Part shown: positions 61,127-64,000 of the stretch, piece after piece
Numbering within the stretch: the stretch's first letter is position 1
Layout of the letters: every line of letters begins with the position of its first letter
Source of the DNA: Piezodorus guildinii
Taxonomy: Eukaryota; Arthropoda; Insecta; Hemiptera; Pentatomidae
Length of the DNA stretch: 64,000 nt
NCBI GenBank assembly: GCA_023052935.1
Contig: CM041294.1
Coordinates: 25,934,641-25,998,640, forward strand
Direction of reading: 5' to 3'
Notes under the pieces: model-generated
Database searches by the model: none
The model's input: the letters and a program-made list of their open reading frames with translations, nothing else
What the model was told of the DNA's origin: nothing
Made by a program: the position numbers and the translations under genes

Positions 61127-64000
61127 TGCCTAAAAATTCCAAATAATTATAAAATCTTAATACAAATTTTTTTTCAGTGATTGACAATACACGAAAAGGA
61201 CAATTTGACCTTTACAAAGGATATATATTTAAGGATATAATATTTGAAGGACTACTTTATTATTAATTTTTTAACTCCCCATTTTAGTTGATAAGATTAT
61301 AAACAATGAACATATCCATAAGTATGATTCAAAATAAAAGAGTACCGAATATTTCTGATTCGATTCCATTTTAAAAAAAAATATGAATTGAAATATTTTT
61401 AATGGTAACTAAGTTACCCCACTGAATGCACATTTTATTACTGCAACTCTCTCCCCATTCAATAATATAATTTATGTAGAGAAACCTTACTTATCAACGT
61501 TAAAAAAAACAAAAAACAACCTTGTATAGTTGTGCTAGAGAAAAATTGGATGACAAAAAGTTAAATGCATTGATTTCATACTGAATAAAGTTGTATTAAA
61601 TTAATTAAGTGTGATATTTCCTAGCTTAACTGAGTTTTCTTAAAATCAAATTACAATTTAACATAAAAAGTTGACATCCTTTGTTAACTATTCAAAGATA
61701 GGCAAAGGTATGGGAAGGGTACTTAAGATATCATCCTATTTTGGATACAACCAGTCATTTCTTCACCAATTTTAAAATATAGTTGAAAATCTTATTTTGT
61801 CATGTTTTTGGACTGAAGGGCAGTCAAGATTTCTTATACTGACCACGTTCATAGAATATTTTTGTTTATGTTTATATTTTTTCTAGGGATGACCTTTTTT
61901 AGAAGATTTAATTTTTTTAAACACACCTCATCGGATTATCAGGAACAAAGTGGGTAGGAACATGATAAAATAGAGGTTTTGTATGGGAATGAAGTTTATA
62001 ACCGAAAGAATGAAGTTTATATACTTATTAATGCAAGTTTCAATGGATAATTGAATATTCAAGACTCTTAATTAATGATTTTTTTTAAGCTCAGGATTAG
62101 AGTTAGGAATGATGATTAGGTGTTTAACTCTGAGGTGTTAATTATTTGTTAAATTATGTGGTATGAATATTAGTTTAACAATCAAAATATGTTACCCCTT
62201 TATAAAATTAAAGTTATTTATCTTGTATACAGATAAAGTAATAATAATTTTTTTTATCGATTATTATTATTATTATTTTTATTTAAATCTTTTTTTATTT
62301 TATTTTTTTTATTATAATACGTTACTTATAACTACTACAATTGGAAAACATAAAAATGTTAGCCACTAAGAGATTTTTTTATTTGTTATTATTTTAAGAA
62401 TTTTTTAAGATTAAAAAGAGGATAATTGAATCCAGGAATTAAATTTGTTTGATGAATTACAATTTGATTCTTTTTAGTTGTACTCTAATTGTTTCTTTTG
62501 ATTGGGATGCCCATCCAGATCTTGTAGAAAGATTCTCATAAATTATATATTTATGTACTGGTATTTAATGTTTTGATTATTTCTTTTGTAATAAAGTTAA
62601 TTATAAGTAAATGCAGCCGACTAGAAAAGTGTGAATAGCTGAAACAATAGTGCATGTTACTTCTGCATATACCAAGTTTATGTAACCTACTTTATATGTT
62701 GTTAGAATACAAGTTAAGATAGTAAATGAAAAAATAAAACAATTCTGTGGTAATTTACAAAAATATTAGAAATTGCAAGAAGTGATTTATTATTGTTATC
62801 ACATTAAAACAATTCAATAGTTGCTGTTTTGTTATTTAACTTTCCTTTTGTTTTGATGGTTTATGAATCTACATTTTTCAAAGAAATATTTAGAATAATT
62901 CCTGTCTTGTATTTTTGTAAATTAAAGATCAAATGTATCTTTTATTTTTTCACAATGTTTTTGGCCTGAAAACTGGTAAAGACTCTATGTTCATAAGAAG
63001 TTAATGTTAATTTTTTTGAATTTATTACTGAACAAGGGACGAATCCACAAAACGTTATAATAAGAACTAATATGACTATGGGTACTATAGTTATTTTATG
63101 GAGAAGGTATTGTTTCACTTATTTGTTAATTCGATAAAGTTTCGAGAAATGAAGGACTGAAGAGGTAATCATAGGTTTATCCAAGGTGTTTACATATAGA
63201 TCCATGTACAAAGTACCTTTTGTAAATCAACATCTCAATTGTCTGTGTATGAATAAAACTTTGATAGTTTATACAGTGTAGCTACTATCATGAATCTCTC
63301 AATGTTACATTTTTTTTTGGAAGGATCTACTTTAGAACAGAAGAAATAATTCAGATTTTAAGTTTTAATTGTCTAATTCTGTGAAAATTTAATTGCACAT
63401 TTCCTGTTATTTTTTATTAGTTACTTGATAGGATGATGGGTGTGTGGGACTTCCTGGTGAAGTTGAATGACTAATGTTCTTTGTTTGAGGGCAATTAATT
63501 CGTTCCCGTCGCAAGTTATAGATAGCCTCATTGCTAATATAAAAAATGCATTTGTAGTTCAAAAACTTAGCTAGTAAGCGCTATTTCTCGACCAACAATA
63601 TTACAGGTAGGTGGTCAGCATTCAGGTTCAGTCGCCAATTTTTTCCGTCCAAGTGGATCTGCTTGTTAGAGGCAGGGTGTGCCCCAGAAGGTTCTGTGTG
63701 GTCTCAGTTATATAAGTAATGCCTTGACCAATTATCTGTCACAATCGGACTCGCACTATCTAAACCATAATAAACACCAAGCAAAAACGTAGGTAAATTG
63801 AATAGTAAAGTCTCCCTACACTGTTCCCATATTGTCGCGATTCATATGTCTCCAGTCCAAATATGCAGAGAGTCTGTAAAATGCCTGGATAACTTTCTTG
63901 ATGTGATATTGAGCATTGCGTTAAGAATTTTCTGAAATAAACATGAAAAGATCTGTACATACTTAGTACTTTTAAGGATTTAATAACACATCTGACCATT
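61127..64000. other. Upstream region of SPH-C; no gene seen
   Basis: The acceptor TTTTTAG just upstream of the SPH-C ATG implies a 5'-UTR exon and promoter somewhere here, not located. Contains a solo MITE repeat (63212-63237) and TTA-rich simple sequence at 62225-62310. The 79-codon ORF at the right edge has no recognisable motif. Confidence 0.4.

Overview
The window looks like nuclear DNA of an arthropod, most likely an insect. It is AT-rich, its genes are split by many introns, and it is crowded with tRNA-derived SINEs, decayed non-LTR retrotransposons (LINEs), mariner, piggyBac and hAT relics and short inverted-repeat elements. A hemipteran-type genome is my guess from the repeat load; no single sequence here fixes the order.

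The main content is a same-strand (minus) array of three paralogous CLIP-domain serine protease homologues (SPHs) of the phenoloxidase-activating-factor-2 type: SPH-A (15134-22975), SPH-B (35353-48439) and SPH-C (57503-61126). Each has six coding exons at the same positions and phases. Exons 3 to 6 have identical lengths (116, 272, 164 and 183 bp). The predicted proteins of 380, 385 and 387 aa have uninterrupted reading frames. All three keep the catalytic His and Asp and the Asp at the base of the S1 pocket, but the catalytic Ser is Gly (GDGGSPL), so they should be non-proteolytic cofactors of the prophenoloxidase/melanization cascade. B and C are closer to each other than to A. C is compact (3.6 kb), whereas A and B are stretched to 7.8 and 13.1 kb, largely by intronic transposons.

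To the left is the first coding exon (8830-9099, minus) of an ARID5-like chromatin regulator; its other exons probably lie beyond the left edge. Upstream of it is a promoter-like block (CRE, YY1-type site) that may also drive a plus-strand transcript beginning near 9680.

Mobile DNA fills much of the rest. There are three tRNA-derived SINE families, three copies of which have target-site duplications. A 0.9-kb element family has subterminal inverted repeats and a 3' hairpin (Helentron/HINE/DINE-1-like) and includes one copy nested in another. Other elements are a piggyBac relic (46004-48127) carrying a hAT-type MITE, two mariner relics, several LINE fragments and several long palindromes. A 199-bp element (13788-13986) and its palindromic relative (54777-55107) carry a hammerhead-ribozyme-like core motif and 13-14-bp target-site duplications. 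They are the best candidate for something poorly described here. The last 2.8 kb, 53.2-54.8 kb and most of 9.7-12.6 kb hold no gene I can support.
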